The notes under the pieces: generated by a model | Database searches by the model: none | Told to the model about the DNA's origin: nothing | Seen by the model: the letters and a program-made list of their open reading frames with translations, nothing else | Program-made: the position numbers and the translations under genes | Shown: positions 1-5,834 of the stretch, piece by piece | Position numbering within the stretch: position 1 is the first letter of the stretch | How the letters are laid out: the number at the start of each line of letters is the position of its first letter | Assembly (NCBI GenBank): GCA_004552115.1 | Contig: SFPH01000021.1 | Location: forward strand, 1 to 8,536 | DNA from: Bacteroidales bacterium | GTDB lineage: Bacteria > Bacteroidota > Bacteroidia > Bacteroidales > UBA932 | DNA: 8,536 nucleotides | Reading direction: 5' to 3'

Positions 1-204
1 CCCGGCAACCTCACCCTCTATGCGGGAATCGACAAGGTTCGTTTCAAGAATCCTGTAAGACCCGGAGACGTATGCGAAATCACGGCAAAGCTCAACGAGA
101 AGAAGGGTCCGCTGTATTTCTGCTCGGCAAAACTCGAGGTCGGTGGCAAGCTCTGCTGCAAGGGAGAGCTGACATTCGCCCTCATTCCGAAAGAGCAGAA
201 CTGA
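1..204 (+). CDS. FabZ-like 3-hydroxyacyl-ACP dehydratase, C-terminal part (5' end outside window)
   Basis: The frame is open from the first base to a TGA at 202-204 and gives the last 67 residues of a protein. The run YAGIDKVRFKNPVRPGD closely matches the conserved C-terminal half of FabZ-type hot-dog dehydratases (consensus roughly YFAGID.VRFR.PV.PGD). The alternating beta-strand pattern that follows (EITAKL, LYFCSAKLEV, KGELTFALI) fits the end of a hot-dog fold. FabZ enzymes remove water from 3-hydroxyacyl-ACP in fatty-acid elongation, in the cytoplasm. The catalytic His and Glu would lie upstream, outside the window, so activity cannot be judged. In many Bacteroidota FabZ is fused behind LpxC; whether this copy is fused or stand-alone cannot be seen. 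The tail has three cysteines within about 16 residues, which is slightly unusual. The assignment to the hot-dog/FabZ family is good; the exact substrate is not known. Confidence 0.8.
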   Translation, partial: PGNLTLYAGIDKVRFKNPVRPGDVCEITAKLNEKKGPLYFCSAKLEVGGKLCCKGELTFALIPKEQN

Positions 205-229
205 CAAGTTGTCTGAGACCGCAAAGGTA

Positions 230-259
230 TTGTTTTTGCAGTCAAAATAGTTAAATTTG
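230..259 (+). promoter_or_regulatory. Bacteroidota-type promoter for rubrerythrin
   Basis: TAAATTTG at 252-259 (followed by C) matches the Bacteroidota -7 box TAnnTTTG. A TTG at 230-232 lies 19 nt upstream, the usual spacing for the -33 element. Transcription would start around 264-268 and give an A/T-rich untranslated leader of about 30 nt before the ATG at 297. No clear operator palindrome for an oxidative-stress regulator is visible. The motif match is direct observation; promoter activity is inferred. Confidence 0.65.
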
Positions 260-296
260 CAATACTCAATTTTAATTATTTTAAAATACAAAGATC

Positions 297-848
297 ATGA
301 AGAAGAAATTCAGATGTCTTGTCTGCGGATATGTATATGAAGGTGAGAACCCACCTGCAGAATGTCCGGTATGTCACGCAAAGGCTGACAAATTCGCTGA
401 GCTCAAGGAAGAAGGCCCTAAGAGCTGGGCCTGCGAGCACGTCATCGGTGTTGCCAAGGACTGCGACAAGGAGGTTCACGAAGGCCTTGAGGCTCACTTC
501 AACGGCGAGTGCTGCGAGGTCGGCATGTATCTGGCAATGAGCCGTCAGGCTGACCGCGAGGGCTATCCTGAGATCGCCGAGGCTTTCAAGAGATATGCTT
601 TCGAAGAGGCTGAGCACGCTTCCAAGTTCGCTGAGCTTCTCGGTGATGTAGTATGGGATACCAAGACCAATCTCGAGAAGAGAATCGAGGCTGAGGCCGG
701 CGCATGCGAGGGCAAGCTTGCAATCGCGAAGAGGGCAAAGGAACTCAACTACGACGCTGTTCACGACACCGTACACGAGATGGCAAAGGATGAGGCCCGT
801 CACGGCGCCGGATTCCAGGGTCTCTACAACAGATACTTCAAGAAGTAG
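297..848 (+). CDS. Reverse rubrerythrin (N-terminal rubredoxin domain plus ferritin-like diiron domain)
   Basis: This 183-residue protein has its domains in the order opposite to classical rubrerythrin. Residues 1-40 form a rubredoxin-type Fe(SCys)4 knuckle pair, C7-x2-C10-G-Y-x-Y-E-G and C23-P-x-C26. They are followed by a four-helix ferritin-like domain (about 50-183). The diiron ligands are recognisable as two E-x2-H motifs, E104-x2-H107 and E166-x2-H169, plus helix glutamates such as E71/E74 and E127/E131. Reverse rubrerythrins in anaerobes act as cytoplasmic NAD(P)H-linked peroxidases, reducing hydrogen peroxide (and sometimes oxygen) with electrons delivered through the rubredoxin centre; this role is taken from the family. 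The gene is monocistronic, with its own promoter and a strong hairpin terminator 36 nt after the stop. Codon use is strongly biased to AAG, GAG, CTC and TTC, as expected for an abundant protein. An extra cluster, C46, C56 and C72-C73, lies at the domain junction and has no role I can assign. Confidence 0.95.
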   Translation: MKKKFRCLVCGYVYEGENPPAECPVCHAKADKFAELKEEGPKSWACEHVIGVAKDCDKEVHEGLEAHFNGECCEVGMYLAMSRQADREGYPEIAEAFKRYAFEEAEHASKFAELLGDVVWDTKTNLEKRIEAEAGACEGKLAIAKRAKELNYDAVHDTVHEMAKDEARHGAGFQGLYNRYFKK

Positions 849-884
849 AAATCTCCGGCAATGCCGGAAGAGACTTATCGACAG

Positions 885-916
885 AAGACAGGGTTTGCGA
901 CCGCATTCCCTGTCTT
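885..916. terminator. Strong hairpin terminator between convergent rubrerythrin and rfbB
   Basis: AAGACAGGG (885-893) pairs perfectly over 9 bp with CCCTGTCTT (908-916). Inside the loop TGC (896-898) can pair with GCA (903-905), with symmetric TT bulges, making an extended stem. On the + strand the hairpin runs straight into TTTTAT, a fair U-tract, so it should end the rubrerythrin transcript. The rfbB stop codon (917-919) abuts the hairpin, so it may also stop the minus-strand rfb transcript, but the U-tract on that side is weak. A second small hairpin (TCCGGC 854-859 with GCCGGA 863-868, 3-nt loop) precedes it and has no U-tract. Confidence 0.75.
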
Positions 917-2056
917 TTATCTGTTTCCGTACATTGAATCGTAGTACTTCATATAGTCGCCGGACGTGACACCGTCCAGCCAGTCCTGATTGTCAAGGTA
1001 CCACCTGACGGTTCTCCCGATGCCTTCCTCGAACTGCAGAGAGGGCTCCCAGCCGAGTTCCTTCCTGATCCTGGAAGAATCTATGGCATATCTGGCATCG
1101 TGACCAGGCCTGTCGGTCACATATGTTATCAGATTCATGTCCTCGTCTTCAGCCCTGCCGAGAAGCCTGTCAACGGTACGGACAAGTATTTTTATGAGGT
1201 CAATGTTCTTCCATTCGTTGCAACCCCCGATATTGTAGGTTTCGCCGGCTTTCCCATTGTGGAAAACCAGGTCTATCGCCCTTGCGTGGTCCTCGACATA
1301 AAGCCAGTCCCTGACATTCTCCCCCGCCCCATAGACAGGGAGAGGTCTTCTGTGCCTTATATTATTGATAAACAGAGGAATAAGCTTCTCAGGGAACTGG
1401 TACGGGCCATAATTGTTGGAACAGTTGGTCACCACTGCAGGCATGCCGTAGGTATCGTGGAAAGCCCTGACAAAATGGTCGGAAGATGCCTTTGAAGCAC
1501 TGTAAGGTGAATGCGGAAGGTATTTTCCGGACTCAGTGAAGAAATCGTCGCCGTAGCACTTATGCCCCGCACTTGAAGCCTCAGTGGTAAAAGGCGGATC
1601 AATGCCTTCTGGATGAGTCATTTCCAGACTACCGTAGACCTCATCGGTGGAAATGTGATAGAAAAGGCAGCCGTTGCCGTACGGATTCCAGCCTGAAGGG
1701 GCCCAATGCCGCCTCGCCGCCTCCAGCAATGTGAGAGTACCCAGCACATTGGTCCTTGCGAAAGTGAACGGGTCGGCAATCGACCTGTCCACGTGCGATT
1801 CGGCAGCCAGATGTATGATGCCGTCCACCCTCTCCTCTTCCAGGAGGGAGGAAATGCCGCTGAAATCGCAGATGTCCATCTTCACGAAACGATAGTTCGG
1901 CCTGTCCGAGACATCATTGAGGTTGGCGAGATTCCCGGCGTATGTCAATTTGTCGACATTGACAATCCTGCAATCAGGATACTTGCCGACAAAAAGCCTG
2001 ACCACGTGCGAGCCGATGAAGCCTGCCCCGCCGGTTATGAGGATGGTACGTCCCAT
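917..2056 (-). CDS. rfbB: dTDP-glucose 4,6-dehydratase
   Basis: A 379-residue extended short-chain dehydrogenase that converts dTDP-glucose to dTDP-4-keto-6-deoxyglucose using bound NAD+, the second step of dTDP-L-rhamnose synthesis. Visible motifs are the NAD-binding GGAGFIG (residues 9-15), the catalytic T137-D138-E139 in STDEVYG, and the Y185-x3-K189 pair in SPYSASKASSDH. They are followed by NCSNNYGPYQFPEKLIP and NVRDWLYVEDHARA, all typical of RfbB/RmlB. An insert of about 15-20 residues between the TDE motif and YSASK makes it longer than the roughly 360-residue enterobacterial enzyme; I recall the same insert in Bacteroidales homologues. The ATG at 2056 is preferred, 2 nt after the rfbC stop. 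A TTG two codons upstream (2062) would overlap rfbC and adds nothing conserved. This is the last gene of the unit, ending against the 885-916 hairpin. An rfbD reductase gene does not follow. Confidence 0.96.
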   Translation of the reverse strand: MGRTILITGGAGFIGSHVVRLFVGKYPDCRIVNVDKLTYAGNLANLNDVSDRPNYRFVKMDICDFSGISSLLEEERVDGIIHLAAESHVDRSIADPFTFARTNVLGTLTLLEAARRHWAPSGWNPYGNGCLFYHISTDEVYGSLEMTHPEGIDPPFTTEASSAGHKCYGDDFFTESGKYLPHSPYSASKASSDHFVRAFHDTYGMPAVVTNCSNNYGPYQFPEKLIPLFINNIRHRRPLPVYGAGENVRDWLYVEDHARAIDLVFHNGKAGETYNIGGCNEWKNIDLIKILVRTVDRLLGRAEDEDMNLITYVTDRPGHDARYAIDSSRIRKELGWEPSLQFEEGIGRTVRWYLDNQDWLDGVTSGDYMKYYDSMYGNR

Positions 2057-2058
2057 TG

Positions 2059-2628
2059 TCAATACAGATTAGCATTGTAATCGAAAAGCCACTCCGCATC
2101 CCTGAGCCTGGAATGGCATCTGTCCTTTTCGGAAAGAATGACATCCGATGGTGCTGTCTTCCAGTCAATTCCCAGATCAGGGTCATCCCATGCGAGAGCC
2201 CCCTCGGACTCCGGAGAATAGTAATTGTCGCATTTGTACTGGAATACCACGGACTCAGTCAGCACGCTGAAACCATGGGCGAACCCCCGGGGAATGAATA
2301 CCTGACGGTGATTCTCTCCGGAAAGTTCCACGGCAACGTGCCTGCCGAATGTCGGAGAGCCTCTTCTTATGTCCACAGCCACATCAAGAACCGCCCCGCT
2401 GATCACTCTGACAAGCTTGCTCTGGGCGAATGGAGGTTTCTGGAAATGAAGCCCCCTGACAACGCCCCGGGACGAGCGGCTCTCATTGTCCTGGACGAAT
2501 CTGACCCGGCGGACCGCCTCATCGAACTCCCTCTGCGAGAATGACTCGAAGAAATAGCCTCTGGCATCATTGAACAGTCTCGGTTCAATGATCACGACGC
2601 CCTCTATGCCAGTCTTTATGAAGTTCAT
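2059..2628 (-). CDS. rfbC: dTDP-4-dehydrorhamnose 3,5-epimerase
   Basis: A 189-residue cupin-fold epimerase that inverts C3 and C5 of dTDP-4-keto-6-deoxyglucose, the third step of dTDP-L-rhamnose synthesis. Family signatures are [12 protein letters not shown] near residue 20, [20 protein letters not shown] (44-63) with the catalytic His at 61, Lys71, and [13 protein letters not shown] (111-123). [14 protein letters not shown] (127-140) carries the catalytic Tyr at 131. The length matches the family's 180-190 residues. The ATG overlaps the rfbA stop by 4 nt (ATGA, 2625-2628), a typical translational-coupling arrangement. The stop lies 2 nt before the rfbB ATG. No anomalies were seen. Confidence 0.96.
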   Translation of the reverse strand: MNFIKTGIEGVVIIEPRLFNDARGYFFESFSQREFDEAVRRVRFVQDNESRSSRGVVRGLHFQKPPFAQSKLVRVISGAVLDVAVDIRRGSPTFGRHVAVELSGENHRQVFIPRGFAHGFSVLTESVVFQYKCDNYYSPESEGALAWDDPDLGIDWKTAPSDVILSEKDRCHSRLRDAEWLFDYNANLY

Positions 2629-3512
2629 ATGATGTCATCATTTTCAGCAAGCCTGAGAAGATACTGACCGTACTGGTTCCTTGCCATCGGGGCGGCAAGC
2701 TCCCTCAGTTTCTCGCGGTCAATCCATCCCATCTCATAGGCAATGCCCTCGAGGCAGGCGATTTTCAGGCCCTGTCTCTTCTCCAGCACTTCGATATAGG
2801 TGGAAGCCTCGCTCAGGGAATCGTGGGTACCGGTATCGAGCCAGGCGAATCCCCTGCCGAGAGTCTCCACGCGGAGTTCCCCGTCCTCGAGGAACCGCTG
2901 GTTCACCGAGGTGATTTCATACTCGCCCCGGGCTGACTTCTTCACGCCACGGGCCACATCCACCACCTTGTTGGGATAGAAGTATAGTCCGACTACGGCG
3001 TAGTTGGACTTGGGCGAAGCGGGTTTCTCCTCTATGCTCAGGCATCTTCCCTCACTGTCAAACTCGGCGACCCCATAGCGTCCGGGATCACTGACCCAAT
3101 ATCCGAAAATGGTGGCGATACCCTCATTCTCAACGCTTGACACGGCATTCTTCAGCATTGACCTGAAACCGGAACCGTGAAAAATATTGTCTCCGAGCAC
3201 GAGACAGACGGAATCATCCCCGATGAAATCGGCCCCGATGGTGAAAGCCTGGGCAAGACCGTCAGGAGACGGCTGCTCTGCATATTCGAAGCGGACTCCG
3301 ATATCGGAGCCATCCCCGAGCAGGCGCCTGAAGCCAGGCAAATCGTGAGGCGTGGAGATAACGAGTATCTCCCTGATCCCGGCAAGCATAAGCACTGAGA
3401 TAGGGTAATATATCATCGGCTTGTCAAAGACAGGGAGAAGCTGCTTGCTGACCCCTTTGGTTATGGGATACAGCCGCGTCCCGCTTCCACCGGCGAGAAC
3501 GATTCCTTTCAT
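2625..3512 (-). CDS. rfbA: Glucose-1-phosphate thymidylyltransferase
   Basis: A 295-residue nucleotidyltransferase that joins dTTP and glucose-1-phosphate into dTDP-glucose, the first step of the rhamnose pathway. It opens with [20 protein letters not shown], the nucleotide-binding signature, followed by [26 protein letters not shown] holds the metal-binding Asp108. Downstream are [29 protein letters not shown] and [11 protein letters not shown], all standard for RfbA/RmlA. The length matches the short-form family of about 290 residues. The ATG begins 13 nt after the purC stop, with no Shine-Dalgarno sequence and no promoter-like motif in the gap. It is therefore probably transcribed with purC. 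Feedback inhibition by dTDP-rhamnose is known for the family but cannot be read from this sequence. Confidence 0.96.
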   Translation of the reverse strand: MKGIVLAGGSGTRLYPITKGVSKQLLPVFDKPMIYYPISVLMLAGIREILVISTPHDLPGFRRLLGDGSDIGVRFEYAEQPSPDGLAQAFTIGADFIGDDSVCLVLGDNIFHGSGFRSMLKNAVSSVENEGIATIFGYWVSDPGRYGVAEFDSEGRCLSIEEKPASPKSNYAVVGLYFYPNKVVDVARGVKKSARGEYEITSVNQRFLEDGELRVETLGRGFAWLDTGTHDSLSEASTYIEVLEKRQGLKIACLEGIAYEMGWIDREKLRELAAPMARNQYGQYLLRLAENDDII

Positions 3513-3525
3513 ATTGCCGGAAAAA

Positions 3526-4467
3526 CTAGAGGATTGTCTTCAGATACTCCGTCACATTCTTTTCAATCCCCTCCGCAGTATATTCGCGGCGGACGAACGG
3601 AGTGCCCGTAATCTTCTCGTAGAGTTCGATGTATCTGGCGGTTATGCCCTCCACCACCTCCGGTGTCATCTCCGGAACCTTCTGTCCGTCAAGGCCCTGG
3701 AAGCCATTGGCCATGAGCCATTCGCGGACGAACTCCTTGGAGAGCTGCTTCTGCTTCTCGCCCTTCCTCAGCCTCTCCTCATAGCCCTCGGCATAGTAGT
3801 AGCGGGAAGAATCCGGAGTGTGGACCTCGTCCATCAGCATGATCTGCCCGTCCCTCTTTCCGAACTCATATTTGGTATCGACGAGAATGAGGCCCATCTT
3901 TGCGGCGATTTCCTGACCGCGCTTGAAGATGGCCCGGGTATATTCCTCAATCTTTATGTAATCCTCCTCCGGAACAAGGCCTGATGCGATGATTTCCTCC
4001 CTGGTGATATCCTCGTCGTGGCCCTCGGAGGCCTTTGCGGAAGGAGTGATGATAGGCTCAGGGAAATGCTGTCCCTCGACCATTCCGTCAGGGAGCTCAA
4101 CTCCGCAGAGGGTCCTCTTTCCGGCCTGATATTCACGCCATGAGTGACCTGCCAGACAGCCTCTTATGACCATCTCCACCTTGAAAGGCTCGCATTTGTA
4201 GCCCACTGTCACCATAGGGTCCGGGCTGGCGATCTTCCAGTTGGGAACTATGTCCGCCGTGGCGTCGAGGAACTTCTCGGCGATCTGGTTGAGCACCTGT
4301 CCCTTGAAGGGAATGCCCTTCGGAAGGACAACGTCAAATGCTGAAATACGGTCGGAAACGGCCATTACAAGATACTTTCCGTCAATGTCATAGACATCGC
4401 GCACTTTGCCGACATATTTCCCCACCTGATGAGGGAAGTTGAAATCGGTCTTGATGATAGGTTCCAT
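3526..4467 (-). CDS. purC: Phosphoribosylaminoimidazole-succinocarboxamide (SAICAR) synthase
   Basis: A 313-residue ATP-dependent ligase that couples CAIR with aspartate to form SAICAR in de novo purine synthesis. Motifs in order are GKVRDVY (20-26), [19 protein letters not shown] (38-56), [36 protein letters not shown] and [13 protein letters not shown]. The length fits the long (about 300 residues) form rather than the 237-residue E. coli form. The frame continues to an ATG at 4494, but that codon lies inside the -7 promoter box (4492-4499). The ATG at 4467 (MEPIIKTDF) is therefore chosen; the nine residues dropped show no conservation that I recognise. It is the first gene of a unit continuing 13 nt later into rfbA, an unusual pairing of purine and nucleotide-sugar synthesis. 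No purine riboswitch was seen, and the leader of about 20 nt is too short for one. Confidence 0.96.
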   Translation of the reverse strand: MEPIIKTDFNFPHQVGKYVGKVRDVYDIDGKYLVMAVSDRISAFDVVLPKGIPFKGQVLNQIAEKFLDATADIVPNWKIASPDPMVTVGYKCEPFKVEMVIRGCLAGHSWREYQAGKRTLCGVELPDGMVEGQHFPEPIITPSAKASEGHDEDITREEIIASGLVPEEDYIKIEEYTRAIFKRGQEIAAKMGLILVDTKYEFGKRDGQIMLMDEVHTPDSSRYYYAEGYEERLRKGEKQKQLSKEFVREWLMANGFQGLDGQKVPEMTPEVVEGITARYIELYEKITGTPFVRREYTAEGIEKNVTEYLKTIL

Positions 4468-4491
4468 ATTGAGAAATGAATTTTTCGAGTG

Positions 4492-4522
4492 CAAAGATAA
4501 TGAAACTCCTGCTTAATGCGAA
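4492..4522 (-). promoter_or_regulatory. Bacteroidota-type promoter for the purC-rfbACB unit
   Basis: Reading the - strand, TATCTTTG (4499-4492, followed by C) is a perfect match to the -7 consensus TAnnTTTG. TTCG at 4522-4519, 19 nt upstream, is a one-mismatch -33 element. The expected start near 4484-4488 leaves a leader of about 20 nt before the ATG at 4467. The promoter sits in the only sizeable gap (72 nt) of the minus-strand gene string, between the stop of the GNAT-like gene and purC. That supports splitting the string into two transcription units. Confidence 0.7.
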
Positions 4523-4539
4523 CAGCAGCCGGGAAAAAT

Positions 4540-5352
4540 TCACGGAATGTCGAGGCGGTATTTCGCGCTGCCGAGATTCACGTGGTAAAGGCAGGGGGAA
4601 TCTGCCCCCGGGACCTCTCCGGACACGATGCCGGAAAGAGGCTTGCGGATATATGTATCCGGGTCTATGGCGAAGCGGACAGGAGGGCGCAGCGACTCCT
4701 TCCGGAAGCCGAGTTTCCTGTAGACGTCCCCGTCAGTCCACTCCAGGTCGGCATAGCTCATCACATCGTCCGGACCGGTCTCCTCGATGAAATGCTTCAG
4801 CAGCTTCCCCATTCCGCCGACCGCCCTGACATCCGGCAAGGATGCGTACCTGACCCACTCGGCTGATTTATGAGGGCCCTCAGGCCTGATCCAAGTCCTT
4901 GGTGACGAGAAACTTGCGCATGCCACCATCTCATCCCCGAGAAAAAGCCCGTATCTGTATCTCGCGGAAGCGTCTCCGTATGTATGGCAGGCGGACAGAA
5001 ATGCGGAAGACATTGTCCTGTCCACCCTTTTCACGACAGTTTTCCTGGCGAACACGGACCTGAACCGTCCCAGATGGGCGAGTATTCTCCGCCTTGTCAT
5101 TTCCGGCCGGCTGCGCCATACGTCCTCAGGGACAATCACGGCCTTTTTCCCTTCAAGTCCGGAAAGCAGCGAGGATAGTCTGTGCGACTGCTGCTCAGCC
5201 ATTTCCAGGGTCAATGCATCCACAGGTTCGGCAATGATGACAGTACCCGGCATCGCTCCGGAAGAGAAGAGGGCGAAACCGAGCTCCTCTCCGAAGACTG
5301 CCCCTTCGACATTGGCATCGATGAAATCCCTTATTTCCGAGCAGTAGTCCAT
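4540..5352 (-). CDS. Conserved GNAT-like protein of unknown function, overlapping recX
   Basis: A 270-residue, probably cytoplasmic protein with no signal peptide or membrane segment. Residues 1-75 have no fold I can name. From about residue 74 the pattern VPEDVWRS...RRRILAHLGRFRSVFARKTVVKRVD is followed by a GNAT-like core. The core contains RYGLFLGDEMVACASF (133-148), AEWVRYASLPDVRAVGGMGKLLKHFI (164-189, with a GG-x-GK loop where GNAT enzymes hold the acetyl-CoA phosphates), and SYADLEWTDGDVYRKLGF (199-216). From memory this resembles the C-terminal domain of phage and homing-endonuclease-associated proteins, but here no HNH or GIY-YIG motif is present. A role as an N-acyltransferase is plausible, with no known substrate. 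The ATG at 5352 overlaps the recX stop by one base (TGATG), so translation is probably coupled. A GTG one codon earlier is less likely. It ends its transcription unit, with no clear terminator. Confidence 0.8.
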   Translation of the reverse strand: MDYCSEIRDFIDANVEGAVFGEELGFALFSSGAMPGTVIIAEPVDALTLEMAEQQSHRLSSLLSGLEGKKAVIVPEDVWRSRPEMTRRRILAHLGRFRSVFARKTVVKRVDRTMSSAFLSACHTYGDASARYRYGLFLGDEMVACASFSSPRTWIRPEGPHKSAEWVRYASLPDVRAVGGMGKLLKHFIEETGPDDVMSYADLEWTDGDVYRKLGFRKESLRPPVRFAIDPDTYIRKPLSGIVSGEVPGADSPCLYHVNLGSAKYRLDIP

Positions 5353-5819
5353 CACTCCCCCGACATTACTCTCTCGACGACCTCGCGCACCTCGTCATAC
5401 GAATAGCCCCTTCCAAGGGCGAAACGGAGCAGTTTCAGCCTGGCTGCCGGGTCATCTGACAGGGATTTGTACTTGTTCCTGAGGACGGCCTCCAGTTTTC
5501 TGGAAGATGCAGCCGGGTCCGCATCCTTCGAAGCCTCGGAGATTACCGCCCTGTCGATGCCCTTGGCCGCAAGCATATAGGAAATCTTGGCCATTCCCCA
5601 TCCGGAGATTGCGGACTTCTCCCTGATATAGGCTGAGGCGTAGCGGAGATCATCCACATATTTATCAGCCTTGAGGCTCTCCAGTATTGCGGCAGCCTTT
5701 GCGGCATCCCCGTCCAGAGCCTTCAGTGCCTTCTTGTAAATGTCTGACGAGCAACACTCCCGACGGGAGCATTGACGCTGGAGAGAGGACAGGACCTTTT
5801 TTGAGATATCGTTTTCCAT
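5352..5819 (-). CDS. recX: Regulatory protein RecX
   Basis: A 155-residue, mostly alpha-helical protein with the RecX signature ADKYVDDLRYASAYIREK (51-68), then GWGMAKISYMLAAKGI (73-88) and the C-terminal repeat LLRFALGRGYSYDEVREVV (130-148). These correspond to the tandem three-helix modules that bind in the groove of RecA filaments. RecX generally limits RecA-driven strand exchange and co-protease activity in the cytoplasm; that function is from the family. The length agrees with other RecX proteins (about 150-170 residues). The N-terminus holds three cysteines (C17, C22, C23) of unknown significance. recA is not adjacent. The gene starts 15 nt after the patatin stop and shares one base with the next gene. 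Confidence 0.9.
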   Translation of the reverse strand: MENDISKKVLSSLQRQCSRRECCSSDIYKKALKALDGDAAKAAAILESLKADKYVDDLRYASAYIREKSAISGWGMAKISYMLAAKGIDRAVISEASKDADPAASSRKLEAVLRNKYKSLSDDPAARLKLLRFALGRGYSYDEVREVVERVMSGE

Positions 5820-5834
5820 CAGATTGCGGAATTA

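Noticed and set aside
222..229. CAAAGGTA, which read on the - strand is TACCTTTG, a -7 box match pointing leftward, antisense to the fabZ-like gene
   Set aside because: No TTG-like element lies 19-21 nt upstream on that strand, and no gene starts in that direction inside the window, so it is probably a chance match.
276..803. Long minus-strand open frame (175 codons) opposite rubrerythrin
   Set aside because: It is an antisense shadow of a well-supported rubrerythrin gene with biased codon use. It has no recognisable motif and no promoter.
2054..2062. TTG start for rfbB at 2062
   Set aside because: It would overlap the rfbC stop and only adds two residues before the ATG at 2056, where the conserved N-terminus begins.
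3421..3984. Plus-strand open frame of 187 codons across the rfbA/purC junction
   Set aside because: It lies antisense to two clearly conserved genes. The Leu-rich translation matches no family I know.
4500..4539. Possible hairpin terminator after the GNAT-like gene (CTGCT...AGCAG on the - strand)
   Set aside because: The stem is only 5 bp with a 10-nt loop and no U-tract, and it overlaps the purC -33 region.
5350..5355. GTG start for the GNAT-like gene at 5355
   Set aside because: The adjacent ATG at 5352 forms the standard TGATG stop-start overlap with recX and is the simpler choice.
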